From Lachnospiraceae bacterium (GTDB lineage: Bacteria; Bacillota; Clostridia; Lachnospirales; Lachnospiraceae): a DNA stretch of 64,000 nucleotides. The notes under the pieces are model-generated. The model was not told the origin of the DNA, did no database searches, and saw only the letters and a list, made by a program, of their open reading frames with translations. A program made the translations under genes and the position numbers. The DNA lies in assembly GCA_910576385.1 (NCBI GenBank), contig CAJTIR010000011.1, positions 1 through 64,000 on the forward strand. The letters run 5' to 3'. Each line of letters opens with the position of its first letter. Position 1 is the first letter of the stretch. Shown here in pieces: positions 35,874 to 47,459 of the stretch.

Positions 35874-36721
35874 GCCTCGGCGCCGGCAATAATCTCCGTC
35901 AGCTCCTGCGTAATGGAGCCCTGGCGCGCTCTATTATATTTCAAAGTCAAATCACTGATCATTTCATCCGCGTTGCTTGTCGCAGAATCCATCGCCTGCA
36001 TCCTGGCACCATTCTCACTGGCAACTGCTTCCACCAATGCTCCATAGAAGAGACTGGTCAAATATTTGGGGATGATCAGATTCAATGCTTCTTCCTCATT
36101 CGGTTCATAATTCATCAGCACATTGCTGTCCGCCTCATTCAGCTCTGCCTCATCAAATTCTACCGGTAGCAGCTTCATCAGCGTAGGCTCATGGCTTACC
36201 GTGTTCTTAAAGTGCGTATAGGCAAGATAGATTTCCCCGATCTCTCCTCTGCCAAACGCTCCTAAGACCTCCTTACAGATCGCAGAAGCATCCTCGTAAG
36301 TGGGACCCTCGATCACATCCGAATAATCCGCCTTAATCTCATATCCCTTGCGCACCAAAAGCTCTTTTGCCTTGCGCCCGATCATATAAATCTGGATATC
36401 CTCTTTGGCGATACCGCTGCCTGTGACAAGTTTCACTACATTGGCATTGTAACCTCCGGCAAGTCCTCGGTTGGAAGCAATTGTTATAATTGCCTTCTTC
36501 TGCGAATTACCTGCCTTTAGATAAGGATGATTCAAATTGCCGCTCCTGGCAAGCATGGAGGTAACAGTCTGATACATATAATTAAAATATGGATTGGACT
36601 GTTCCGCACGGTTGCGCGCCTTCTGCAACTTAACAGTAGAAACAAGCTTCATGGCTTTTGTGATTTGCTGCGTACTTTGTATGCTGCCTTTTCTTCTTTT
36701 AATGTCCCTCATGGACGCCAT
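35864..36721 (-). CDS. atpG: ATP synthase gamma subunit
   Basis: The gamma subunit is the rotating shaft of F1. The 285-residue protein has the conserved ends: MASMRDIKRRKGSIQSTQQI with KAMKLVSTVKLQKAR at the N-terminus, and ENGARMQAMDSATSNADEMI then LTLKYNRARQGSITQELTEI at the C-terminus. The central ITIASNRGLAGGYN is also present. AGGTGG precedes the start. Its stop lies inside a perfect 16-base inverted repeat. Confidence 0.98.
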
Positions 36722-36745
36722 AATGATTCACCACCTAACTGATTT

Positions 36746-38801
<2,056 letters not shown>

Positions 38802-38814
<13 letters not shown>

Positions 38815-39317
38815 GTACTCTCACCTAATTCCTTTAATGTTTCTTCCACCAATGTATCCTGAACGGATGTATTGATAGCGGCTGCAACTACCTTGCCTGC
38901 CATCATGGAGGCAATGGTAATCATTTCCTGCTTTGCCTCGTCCATTACGCGCTTCTTCTCCAACAGAGCCTCCTCGTTGGCACGCTTGATGATACGGGCA
39001 GCCTCTTCCTTCGCCTCATCCACAATTCTCGCTTCATTTTTTAAAGCTTTTTGGCGGGCCTCACTTAAGATTTCCTCAGCTTCCTTTTCAATACCCTTAA
39101 GCTTCTGATCATATTCTTTTTTTACTGCTGAAGCTTCTTCTCTGTCCTTACGCGCTGTATCAATATCATTTTTGATACGCTCCTGCCTGTCTTTGAGCAT
39201 CTTCTTTGCTGGATTAAACAACAGATAAGACATTAACGCAAACAGAAACAAAATGGCGCACGCAGCAATTATGGTATCTTGTATCAACTGGGGATTTAAG
39301 CCAAATAACTGTTCCAA
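38802..39317 (-). CDS. atpF: ATP synthase b subunit
   Basis: The 171-residue peripheral stalk subunit has one N-terminal membrane helix (about residues 12-32, IIAACAILFLFALMSYLLF) and then a long charged coiled coil, with KDRQERIKNDIDTARKDREE early in it. It starts with TTG, not ATG: AAAGGAGG lies eight bases before TTGGAACAG. A weak start codon here could keep b at two copies per complex while c is made at about ten. Upstream, between atpE and atpF, is a 3 x 52-bp tandem repeat. Confidence 0.95.
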
Positions 39318-39330
39318 GGCCGGGCCTCCT

Positions 39331-39486
39331 TTCCTATTTATTGCGCTGCTTTTTCGCGCATAAAGGTATACCCATAGGGTGTTTCCTATTTATTGCGCTG
39401 CTTTTTCGCGCATAAAGGTATACCCATAGGGTGTTTCCTATTTATTGCGCTGTTTTTTCGCGCATAAAGGTATACCCACAGGGATT
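39331..39486 (-). repeat. Three tandem 52-bp repeats between atpE and atpF
   Basis: Copies begin at 39331, 39383 and 39435 with TTCCTATTTATTGCGCTG and are nearly identical; the third has two or three changes. Each copy contains a stem, TTTAT-GCGCG near CGCAATAAA, and the palindromes GGTATACC and CCCTATGGG. There is no reading frame. In the transcript the repeats sit in the 195-base gap after atpE, so they could affect decay, processing or translation of the downstream part. Confidence 0.9.
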
Positions 39487-39512
39487 CCTATAGGTTGTTT
39501 GTGTCCTTCGCC

Positions 39513-39812
<300 letters not shown>

Positions 39813-39929
39813 CTAATTCCCATTGAAACGTCAATGACGTTGCTCTCAGTCTAAGACAAAACTCCCACTAAGACGTTTTTATATACCCGCCATTTAAAAG
39901 AGGAGTTTTCTCAGACAAGATAAAAAGTT

Positions 39930-40664
39930 CTAATCCTCTTCACCGATTGCATTGCTGATATATGTCATAGTCAACATACAGAACACATAGGTCTGGATGC
40001 ATCCAGAAAAGATATCAAAATATGCATGCAGCGCGCCTGGCCAAAAATACGCAACTTTAGACAACAGCGCATAAATCAAAGCCATAATAATGGTTCCTGA
40101 CAAGATATTTGCAAAAAGACGCAGTGACAAGGAAATCGGCACTGCAAACTCACTGATCAAGTTGATGGGAAACCAAATAGGCAGCCACGGCGGTAATGGG
40201 GAACACATATCTGTCCAGATTTCTTTGGGCGTCTGATATTTAAACTGATTAAAATGAATCAAAATAAAACTCAACAATGCCAGCGGCAGTGTCACCCCAT
40301 AATCTGCTGTTGGCGGACGCAATCCAAACAAGCCAGAAATATTAGAAATCAAGATAAAAATAAATATGGTTCCAATATAATTGACGAATTTATCGCCGCT
40401 CTTGCCCATAACACCATGAACCATTTTATCCAACATCTCAACAATCAGCTCTACCACATTTTGAAAACCGCTGGGAACCTCAGACGCATGTTTCATGGCA
40501 CGATTCGCCGCAATAGAAAATCCTATCAATACTAACATCACAATCAGCAGACACACATGCGTGGTAGTAATCCAAAAGGTATGCCCAAACAATTCATAGG
40601 AAAACAATCCATGCACCATGATATCAATATCTGAACTGGAAGACAGCAAAATCACATCCTGCAC
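39930..40664 (-). CDS. atpB: ATP synthase a subunit
   Basis: The 244-residue membrane stator subunit has about six hydrophobic helices. The essential Arg lies in SLSLRLFANILSG, preceded by INLISEFAVPIS. The C-terminal VFCMLTMTYISNAIGEE is typical. It starts with GTG six to seven bases after AAGGAGGTGAG. The 159-base gap to atpE includes an AAAACTCC/GGGAGTTTT inverted repeat. Confidence 0.97.
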   Translation of the reverse strand: MQDVILLSSSSDIDIMVHGLFSYELFGHTFWITTTHVCLLIVMLVLIGFSIAANRAMKHASEVPSGFQNVVELIVEMLDKMVHGVMGKSGDKFVNYIGTIFIFILISNISGLFGLRPPTADYGVTLPLALLSFILIHFNQFKYQTPKEIWTDMCSPLPPWLPIWFPINLISEFAVPISLSLRLFANILSGTIIMALIYALLSKVAYFWPGALHAYFDIFSGCIQTYVFCMLTMTYISNAIGEED

Positions 40665-40719
40665 TCTCTCACCTCCTTACTGTATCATTTTTTATCACTT
40701 TGGATTACAAGTGATATTT

Positions 40720-41151
40720 TCATACTTTGTTTGTAGGCTTATCACCTCTTTTTATGATTCTTTTCTGCATCTGCAGAATAAATTTATGAAGAAAAGGCTG
40801 TAAATAAGCAGATGCCTTAAGCCCCATCAACCCCAAAAACATGACAAGCGGATTGCCAATCTCAAAATACCAGGCACCGACAAAAACACCGACAACCACC
40901 AGATACCGCAAAACGGACCAAAGTCCAGTCCTCACCGCTGTACCTCTGGAAGCCATTACATCAACTGCATCTAAAATCACGACAGCCATATTGATGGCCA
41001 TTCCCAGTGCCAGCCCAATTCCAATCCACAACCCTATCGTATATTGCAGCTTATCAGACATAAACCAGACGCCGCCAAACTGCAATACTATCCCATATAG
41101 TACAATCCCTGCCAGAAGCTCTGGCAGCGCTGCATTAATCCTTCTTAGCAT
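40720..41151 (-). CDS. atpI: ATP synthase I-like membrane protein
   Basis: The 143-residue protein has four hydrophobic segments (LAGIVLYGIVLQFGGVWF, IGLWIGIGLALGMAINMAVV, YLVVVGVFVGAWYFEI, PLVMFLGLMGLKASAYLQPF) and a basic tail (MQKRIIKRGDK). Position directly before atpB and topology match AtpI, which assists c-ring assembly or cation supply. Sequence support is mostly positional. The ATG at 41151 lies eight bases after AGGAG; it overlaps the upstream gene by 17 bases. Confidence 0.8.
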   Translation of the reverse strand: MLRRINAALPELLAGIVLYGIVLQFGGVWFMSDKLQYTIGLWIGIGLALGMAINMAVVILDAVDVMASRGTAVRTGLWSVLRYLVVVGVFVGAWYFEIGNPLVMFLGLMGLKASAYLQPFLHKFILQMQKRIIKRGDKPTNKV

Positions 41152-41431
41152 GGCCATTGCTCCTTTCCTGCTTCTTGTACTGTTCTCTGTGTACAACGGG
41201 ACTTCTTGAAGATGTGGAATCTGCCGTGTAAATCCGCTTTGCCATAATAAATACATTGCGAAATCCTGCCAAGGCGCCTACCAGAAACAGGGGAATGGTA
41301 ATCCATTCAACAGCAAATTTTCTGCCAATATAGACCCCCGCGATTGTACACAAAAAAATAGGCACCAACATGTTAATCCCAAACTGCGTAATCAATACCA
41401 GAGAACGGTATACGCTCTTGTCATATTTCAC
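41135..41431 (-). CDS. AtpZ/AtpI-family small membrane protein
   Basis: The 98-residue protein has two membrane helices (LITQFGINMLVPIFLCTIAG and WITIPLFLVGALAGF). The VYIGRKF turn between them is the pattern of AtpZ/AtpI-family F0F1 accessory proteins. It is the first gene of the atp operon. The GTG at 41431 is taken as start because GGGAGG lies eight bases before it and the upstream part of the frame covers the promoter. A polar tail follows the second helix. Confidence 0.8.
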   Translation of the reverse strand: MKYDKSVYRSLVLITQFGINMLVPIFLCTIAGVYIGRKFAVEWITIPLFLVGALAGFRNVFIMAKRIYTADSTSSRSPVVHREQYKKQERSNGHAKKD

Positions 41432-41491
41432 ATGCGGCACCTCCCAAATATTGTTTTCTCTGAAACCAAAGTATGATTCCCATCTGGACAT

Positions 41492-41520
41492 ATTATATCT
41501 ATTTTTTGTAGAAATGTCCA
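41492..41520 (-). promoter_or_regulatory. Sigma-A-type promoter of the atp operon
   Basis: On the minus strand TGGACA (41515-41520) and TATAAT (41492-41497) are separated by exactly 17 bases. The -10 element lies about 60 bases upstream of the GTG start at 41431. Confidence 0.75.
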
Positions 41521-41565
41521 TTCATTCCTTAACTTTTTTTAATTTCTTAAGATTTTATGAAGCTC

Positions 41566-41595
41566 TTGTTCTATTTTTCTTCTTTATTGTATACT
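41566..41595 (+). promoter_or_regulatory. Candidate promoter of the polysaccharide deacetylase gene
   Basis: TTGTTC (41566-41571) and TATACT (41590-41595) are 18 bases apart. The -10 element lies 45 bases before the ATG at 41641. It is divergent from, and about 70 bases away from, the atp promoter. Confidence 0.5.
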
Positions 41596-41640
41596 TATAG
41601 GCGAAACTGGAACAAACGAACTACAAGGAGTGATTTACTT

Positions 41641-42639
41641 ATGAAGAAACTACCATTTATCGCAACTCTAATCTGTGCCTTTGCACTGCTATGCTGCTGC
41701 GGATTTCTGGGCTTTCAATATCAAAACCTAGATAAAAACTGCCAAACACTTCAAACACAAGCTTCCCAGTTAAAAAAAGATAACTCCGCGCTGAATGCAA
41801 AACTTTCAGACAGCACAACTAAACTGGAAGAGACAGAAAATTATCTGGAAGGGCAAAAGCAGTATATATCTGAATTGTCAGAACAGATTCGTTCCATCAC
41901 ACAAAATACCGCTTCCCAAAACACGGACGCTGAGGAAGAGGACCCATATGTCACAGATGAAGATGGTGCTGACACAGATCCCTATCCAACACTCTACGCT
42001 GCCGACACAGAACCTCAAAATGCCACTGGTGAAAAAATCGCCTATCTTACTTTTGATGACGGTCCCTCCAAGCTGACCCCTCAAGTTTTGGATCTGCTAG
42101 ATCAATACAATGCCAAAGCAACCTTTTTCGTTGTATGTAAAAACAATGAAGATTATGCGGAATATCTATCACAAATTGTGGAACGGGGACATACGCTTGC
42201 ACTTCACTCTTACAGCCACGACTATCATCAAATTTATGCCTCGAAAGACGCCTTCCTGGAAGATTATCAGAAAGTCTATGACTGGGTGGTAGAACAAACC
42301 GGATACACCCCTTCTCTCTTCCGCTTCCCTGGGGGCAGCAACAGTCCCTCCTCCTATGTGGCAAAAGAGATCATTGAGGAAATGGAACGGCGTGGCTTTA
42401 CATATTTTGACTGGAATGTCAGCTCTGGTGATGGCAGCAGTCTTACTACCACAGAAAACATTATTGACAATATATGTGACACGATTGGAAATATACCAAC
42501 ACCTGTGGTATTGATGCACGACGGCAGCGGCCGGAATGCTACGCTGGCCGCCCTGCCTACCGTACTGAAAAATCTGTCAGAAGCCGGATATGAGTTCCGT
42601 TCCCTGGATAAAACCGTGCCGCCTGTAAAATATCGTTAA
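41641..42639 (+). CDS. Membrane-anchored polysaccharide deacetylase (NodB domain)
   Basis: This enzyme would remove N-acetyl groups from peptidoglycan or another polysaccharide outside the cell. The 332-residue protein has an N-terminal anchor (about residues 5-25), a coiled-coil spacer (about 28-85), an acidic linker, and a NodB domain from about 125. The metal-binding motif is TFDDGPS, the HSYSHDYH motif gives the two His ligands (HxxxH type), and RFPGGSNS is motif 3. WNVSSGD and VLMHDG are also visible. The start at 41641 follows AAGGAG by about ten bases. It converges on the hybrid kinase gene with only six bases between stops. Confidence 0.95.
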   Translation: MKKLPFIATLICAFALLCCCGFLGFQYQNLDKNCQTLQTQASQLKKDNSALNAKLSDSTTKLEETENYLEGQKQYISELSEQIRSITQNTASQNTDAEEEDPYVTDEDGADTDPYPTLYAADTEPQNATGEKIAYLTFDDGPSKLTPQVLDLLDQYNAKATFFVVCKNNEDYAEYLSQIVERGHTLALHSYSHDYHQIYASKDAFLEDYQKVYDWVVEQTGYTPSLFRFPGGSNSPSSYVAKEIIEEMERRGFTYFDWNVSSGDGSSLTTTENIIDNICDTIGNIPTPVVLMHDGSGRNATLAALPTVLKNLSEAGYEFRSLDKTVPPVKYR

Positions 42640-42645
42640 AACAAC

Positions 42646-45600
42646 CTATGACAAAATCTTATTCAAGGTTTCAAACAGTACCTCAATATCAATCGGCTTA
42701 GCCAAATGGCCATTCATTCCACACTTTAATGCCTCTTGTTTATCTTCCTCAAAAGCATTGGCCGTCATAGCCAGAATTGGTATCGACGCCAGCTCCTTAT
42801 TTTCAAGTTTACGGATCGTCCTAGTTGCCTGATAACCATCCATCTCAGGCATCTGGACATCCATAAGCACTAACTGATAATAACCAGGCTTAGATTTCTT
42901 AAGCATCTCCACCGCAATCTGTCCGTTTCCGGCAATCTCTGTGCAAAATCCTGCATCTCCCAAAATTGCCGCGGCAATTTCTTGATTTAATTCATTATCC
43001 TCCGCCAACAAAATACGTCCTGTATGGTGCTTCACCAACTCTCTGGTTTCCTTTTCTTCTTGTTCTCCCTTATCAATAATCGAATGCAGACAGCTTCTCA
43101 ATTCGGATAAAAATAATGGTTTGCTGCAAAATGCCGTCACCCCCGCCTCTTTTGCCTCATCCTCAATGTCAGACCAATCATATGCCGTCAAAACAATAAT
43201 TGGCACATCCTCCCCTGTCTCTTTGCGGATCCGGCGTGTAACCTCAATCCCATTCATATCCGGCAAAAGCCAGTCTACAATATATACATAATAATGATCT
43301 CCCCGCGTCACGGCCTGGCGTGTCCGCAATACGGCTTCCTTTCCCGACAACGTCCACTCCGCACGCATCCCAATCTGCCCTAGCATATAAGATACACTGT
43401 CGCAAGTATTAAAATCATCATCCACAACCAGCGCTCTGCAATTCTTTAACCTTGGGATATCCTGTGGCTCCTTCGATCCTGAATGAATACGGAAAGTGAA
43501 GGACACAATCACTTCTGTCCCTACATCCTGTTCACTCTTAACCTCAATTGTACCATTCATCATATCGACGATATTTTTGGTAATTGCCATTCCCAGGCCT
43601 GTTCCTTGAATTCCACTGATCGTACTATTCTTTTCCCGCTCAAATGGCTCAAAGATATGTGATACAAATTCTTCACTCATGCCAATTCCGGTATCTTTAA
43701 TCGTAAATTCATAATGCGCATAACCTTCTGGCGCTCCAGCTTTCTCCGTAATCCGCAAGCTGACAATACCGCCTGCACCTGTATACTTCACCGCATTGCT
43801 GAGTAGATTTAAAAGTACCTGATTTAAACGCAGCTTATCACAATATATTTCTTCATCTAAGACGTCCACTGCGTCAATATACAATTCTATCTGTTTCGCA
43901 TGTACATCCGCCTGTAAAATATTGCGAAGTCCATGCAGGATATCTGGCAATTGGCAAGGCTTCTCATCTAAATGCATTCTGCCGCTCTCTATACGGCTCA
44001 TATCCAAAACATCATTGATCAAACTGAGCAAATGATTTCCTGAAGTCATAATCTTCTTCAAATATTCCTCTACCTGATCTTTCTGATCAATATGTGCCGT
44101 TGCCAAAGCAGTAAAACCGACAATCGCATTCATCGGTGTGCGGATGTCATGTGACATATTCGAGAGAAATACACTTTTTGCCTTGCTTGCCCGATTTGCC
44201 TGCTGCAAAGCATTCTCCAACAAAGTTTTCTTCTCCATTTCTCTGCGGGTTTCACCATCTACACTGCGAAAGCCCAACACAATACCGAAATTTTCTCCCT
44301 CTGTTCCAGCACGCACAGCTTTCATTTGATAATAAATAATCTCATTACCTTTGCCCATCATACGATAATTTACATAATACTGTTTTTGTCTTTCTAATTC
44401 TATTTTCAGCTTATCTATCGAAGATGCCTGCAGCAGCATTTTCCGGTCATCCTGATATACAAACTCCTGTATGTAATGCTCCATACTCTCTGTATAGGAA
44501 ATGTCTCCATTAAAAATAGTGGAAAATGCACCTCCCTCGTGCTCTCTATTCTGAATTGGAACTCCAATCCCTGTATCTAGGTCAAAGAAGCAAACCAAGT
44601 TATAATCAATACTTAACGCCTGTACTAGCTCTTTATGCCGTCTCTCATTCCTTTTTTCTTGTAACTTTTGGGCTGTGCAATCTAAAAGAAAGCGCTGATA
44701 AAATAATTCTCCATTCTCTTTTAAGAGCTTAATATTACCCATAACATGCAGCACTTCCCCATCTTTATGCTGCACACGATACTCCACATTGACATTGTCT
44801 CCCTCTTGTTCAAGCGTCATGATACTTTCCCGAAGTTTCGGTTTATCTTCCTCCACAACAGATTCGGCAACCATGTCAAACCCCTCAGACATCAACTCAT
44901 CTTGAGACTCATATCCCATGATTTTAAGAGCCGCTCTATTTATACTTAAAACTTTTGAACCATCCACAGTATGGCGAATCACTCCACAATCAATGGTTTT
45001 AAAAATGGTCTCTAAGGACTGATTTTTTTTGACAATTTCCTGTTCATAGGCACGTTCCTGTGTCACATCAATTGCTATCCCCACAGTCCCCATCACACTG
45101 CCGCTTAAATCATACAATGGAGATTTGTAAGTCTCAAGAATACGGATACCGCCGCCTGTTTGAATAATCTCTTCTGAGACAAAGGTTCTTTTCTTCTCCA
45201 TCACCTCACGCTCTGATTCAATACAGGCTGGATCATCGTGTTCAACATCCCAGATATAAGCATGACCGCGCCCTTCTACCTGCTCCTTGGTTTTATTTAC
45301 AGTTCTACAAAAACTATCATTTACTTTCTTATGAATACCATTTTTATCTTTATACCAGATAAGATTGGGGCTATTATTAATTGCAGCCTCAAGATAATGA
45401 CTGGTCTGCCAAAAATCTTTGCTCATCTTAAAATTCTGCTGCCATCGTAAGAATCGAAAACGAATTTCTTGATCTGACATAGGATAAACCCATATATCAT
45501 TAATCTTGGGTAAATCATCTTCCAAAAGCGCTATTTGGCTTTGATCTGCAAGCAGAATCAATTGAGCTTCCTTGCTCTTGCCTGTGATCAATGCACGCAC

Positions 45601-45789
45601 ACCTTGCTTCACATCCATATCCTGTAAGTCAGCAACAATAACATCTGCCTTTGCAGTCAATGCCCCCTCTGGTCTTTTGCTCTCCAAAAACTCATGGCTG
45701 AAATGTTCCAATGCTGGCATTTCTTTTATCATTTCAAATACTCTACATGGCTGTCCCATAAAATAAAAATGAATATGGCAATGGTACAT
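42646..45789 (-). CDS. Large cytosolic hybrid histidine kinase, PAS-PAS-PAS-HisKA-HATPase-REC-REC
   Basis: The 1047-residue protein has no membrane helix. The first 110 residues look like a degenerate receiver (DVIVADLQDMD, QLILLADQS). PAS units follow at about 130-260 (AAINNSPNLIWYKDKNG), 265-390 (IFKTIDCGVIRHTVDG) and more weakly 395-520. The phospho-acceptor His is in FLSNMSHDIRTPMNAIVG. The ATPase has NLLSNAVKYTG, KDTGIGMSEEF and GTGLGMAI. Two receivers end the protein: VVDDDF with IVDWLLPDMNG, and LLAEDNELNQE with LVLMDVQMPEMDG, both with the acceptor Asp. The start at 45789 follows AAGGAGGAG. No partner phosphotransfer protein is nearby. Confidence 0.95.
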   Translation of the reverse strand: MYHCHIHFYFMGQPCRVFEMIKEMPALEHFSHEFLESKRPEGALTAKADVIVADLQDMDVKQGVRALITGKSKEAQLILLADQSQIALLEDDLPKINDIWVYPMSDQEIRFRFLRWQQNFKMSKDFWQTSHYLEAAINNSPNLIWYKDKNGIHKKVNDSFCRTVNKTKEQVEGRGHAYIWDVEHDDPACIESEREVMEKKRTFVSEEIIQTGGGIRILETYKSPLYDLSGSVMGTVGIAIDVTQERAYEQEIVKKNQSLETIFKTIDCGVIRHTVDGSKVLSINRAALKIMGYESQDELMSEGFDMVAESVVEEDKPKLRESIMTLEQEGDNVNVEYRVQHKDGEVLHVMGNIKLLKENGELFYQRFLLDCTAQKLQEKRNERRHKELVQALSIDYNLVCFFDLDTGIGVPIQNREHEGGAFSTIFNGDISYTESMEHYIQEFVYQDDRKMLLQASSIDKLKIELERQKQYYVNYRMMGKGNEIIYYQMKAVRAGTEGENFGIVLGFRSVDGETRREMEKKTLLENALQQANRASKAKSVFLSNMSHDIRTPMNAIVGFTALATAHIDQKDQVEEYLKKIMTSGNHLLSLINDVLDMSRIESGRMHLDEKPCQLPDILHGLRNILQADVHAKQIELYIDAVDVLDEEIYCDKLRLNQVLLNLLSNAVKYTGAGGIVSLRITEKAGAPEGYAHYEFTIKDTGIGMSEEFVSHIFEPFEREKNSTISGIQGTGLGMAITKNIVDMMNGTIEVKSEQDVGTEVIVSFTFRIHSGSKEPQDIPRLKNCRALVVDDDFNTCDSVSYMLGQIGMRAEWTLSGKEAVLRTRQAVTRGDHYYVYIVDWLLPDMNGIEVTRRIRKETGEDVPIIVLTAYDWSDIEDEAKEAGVTAFCSKPLFLSELRSCLHSIIDKGEQEEKETRELVKHHTGRILLAEDNELNQEIAAAILGDAGFCTEIAGNGQIAVEMLKKSKPGYYQLVLMDVQMPEMDGYQATRTIRKLENKELASIPILAMTANAFEEDKQEALKCGMNGHLAKPIDIEVLFETLNKILS

Positions 45790-45851
45790 ACTTGTCTCCT
45801 CCTTAATGCTTTGTAACTGTTTCACTCATCAATTCGTAAAACAGATGGACA

Positions 45852-46400
45852 CTATTGTTCCATCTGTCTTCCCAGAAATCCGGCGGCCACCTTCGCCAGT
45901 TTACTTTCTGTCTCCCCAACTTCGCCGTTTTCATCCCGATTATACATCACCACAGAACCGATTGCATCTCCCTCACAGATAATAGTAGACACAACTTGAG
46001 ATTGAAATTCACCAGAATCATCTAGTGTAATTCTTACAAATCCTTTGTCATCTTTACGGGCGCAAAAAGTTTCCCGATCAGTAATCACATGCTCAAGTTG
46101 TTTGCTGATCGGTTTCCCATCAAATTCTTTTTTACCAGCGCCTGCCGCGGCAATTACATGATCGCGGTCTGTTATACATACCAGGCATCCACTGGTCTGT
46201 GCAAGGCTCTCCGCATACAATCCCGCAAACTGTCCTAACTCCCCAATCGGGGAATATTTCTTCAGAATAATTTCCCCCTCGCGATCAGTAAAAATTTCCA
46301 GCGGATCTCCTTCCCTGATTCGCAGTGTACGGCGAATCTCTTTTGGCACAACTACTCTCCCCAAATCATCTATTCTTCGAACAATTCCTGTTGCTTTCAT
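45852..46400 (-). CDS. spoVT: Stage V sporulation protein T
   Basis: SpoVT is an AbrB-type regulator of late forespore genes in spore formers. The 182-residue protein has the swapped-hairpin DNA-binding domain at the N-terminus (MKATGIVRRIDDLGRVVVPK, EIRRTLRIREGDPLEIFTDR). A GAF-like C-terminal domain follows (SGCLVCITDRDHVIAAAGAG). Length matches the family (about 178). Its leader holds a 15-base inverted repeat whose downstream arm covers the ribosome site. It supports a spore-forming host. Confidence 0.96.
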   Translation of the reverse strand: MKATGIVRRIDDLGRVVVPKEIRRTLRIREGDPLEIFTDREGEIILKKYSPIGELGQFAGLYAESLAQTSGCLVCITDRDHVIAAAGAGKKEFDGKPISKQLEHVITDRETFCARKDDKGFVRITLDDSGEFQSQVVSTIICEGDAIGSVVMYNRDENGEVGETESKLAKVAAGFLGRQMEQ

Positions 46401-46408
46401 AAAAAATC

Positions 46409-46461
46409 CTCCATTTACAAATATCTTATCGCTTTTATGATACTATTATCTGTAAATGGAG
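46409..46461 (-). promoter_or_regulatory. Inverted repeat covering the spoVT ribosome binding site
   Basis: Arms CTCCATTTACAAATA (46409-46423) and TATCTGTAAATGGAG (46447-46461) pair at 14 of 15 positions around 23 bases. The arm nearest the gene includes GGAG of the Shine-Dalgarno sequence. If both arms are transcribed, the hairpin would hide the ribosome site; as DNA it could be an operator. Confidence 0.6.
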
Positions 46462-46605
46462 ACATTTTATACCTTAAATTTGTAACTATTCAGAACTCCC
46501 TAAAAATGGGAAATTAGGCTCTTCAAATTTATTTAAAATAGTTACTGAATCTCTAGCCAAATCTACACCTTAATTTTATGTTAAGTATCCACCAAAAACT
46601 AACTT

Positions 46606-47385
46606 TTATTCAAATAAAGATACCAGTGAAGAGATTCGTTCTGTAATTTGCGCCACAGATTTTTCAATTTCGTTATAAATAACTGCTGATTGCGAAGAGA
46701 GCTCCTGCATACTCTTCGCCACTACTGCAAAGCCAGCGCCTGCCTCTCCACTCCTTGCAGCCTCAATACTGGCATTCAATGACAAGATATTCTGTTTTTT
46801 GGCAATCGCTTTTAAATGACTGGTATTATCATTGATTGTCTGAATCAGCTCATTGGATTCTTCCACTCCATGCTGCACACCACTCAATCTGCCTGCATTA
46901 GTATTTTTAAAATATTCTAGATTTACAAGCTGATTCACAATCACACCCAACAAATTTGCCGACGCCCGGATTTTTTTCTCTGTGCTCACTGGAACCTTGC
47001 GCAGCGCCTGAAGATATTGTTCTGGATCAATGCCAAGCTCCTGTGCTATTCTACGAAATTTATCTTCATCCGGCGGACTTGGCAGCACCTGTCCGCCAAT
47101 AATTGCGCCTACCTTCTCTCCACTAACCACGATATCAACCGAAAAATCCATCAATCCCGCATGGCAAAAATAAGTGCCTGTACATTCATTGTCGCATTTC
47201 ACACAACGGCGCAGTCCTTCCTGAGAACCTCTCGTATATTTCATACAGAAATCTGTAAAATTACTACCCTTTGTAAGATAATTACCATCCATCCCCACTG
47301 CAATCGCTGCCAACCCTGTGGCATTGGAGAAATCATCCTGAATCTTCTGCAATTTTGATAAATCCATAAAGTCTTTTAATTCCAT
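46606..47385 (-). CDS. Soluble PocR-domain chemoreceptor-like protein
   Basis: The 259-residue protein has an N-terminal PocR ligand domain (about 5-160) with the Cys cluster CVKCDNECTGTYFCHAGLMD and GEKVGAIIGGQVLP. A short methyl-accepting-type signalling segment follows, with the hairpin tip KKQNILSLNASIEAARSGEA then GAGFAVVAKSMQELS. There is no membrane helix or HAMP. PocR domains are thought to bind small hydrocarbon-type ligands and the Cys may bind metal. The signalling part is shorter than in full chemoreceptors, and no che genes are in the window, so its output is unclear. AAGAGGTG precedes the ATG. Confidence 0.9.
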   Translation of the reverse strand: MELKDFMDLSKLQKIQDDFSNATGLAAIAVGMDGNYLTKGSNFTDFCMKYTRGSQEGLRRCVKCDNECTGTYFCHAGLMDFSVDIVVSGEKVGAIIGGQVLPSPPDEDKFRRIAQELGIDPEQYLQALRKVPVSTEKKIRASANLLGVIVNQLVNLEYFKNTNAGRLSGVQHGVEESNELIQTINDNTSHLKAIAKKQNILSLNASIEAARSGEAGAGFAVVAKSMQELSSQSAVIYNEIEKSVAQITERISSLVSLFE

Positions 47386-47459
47386 TGTTCACCTCTTCCT
47401 TTCTGTCATCCTCGCTAGGTTTTATCTTCCCTATTGATTTCCCCATACTGCCTTACCTG

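Noticed and set aside
39331-39486. Possible small CRISPR-like array
   Set aside because: The 52-bp copies are directly abutting with no unique spacers and no cas genes are present; it is a simple tandem repeat.
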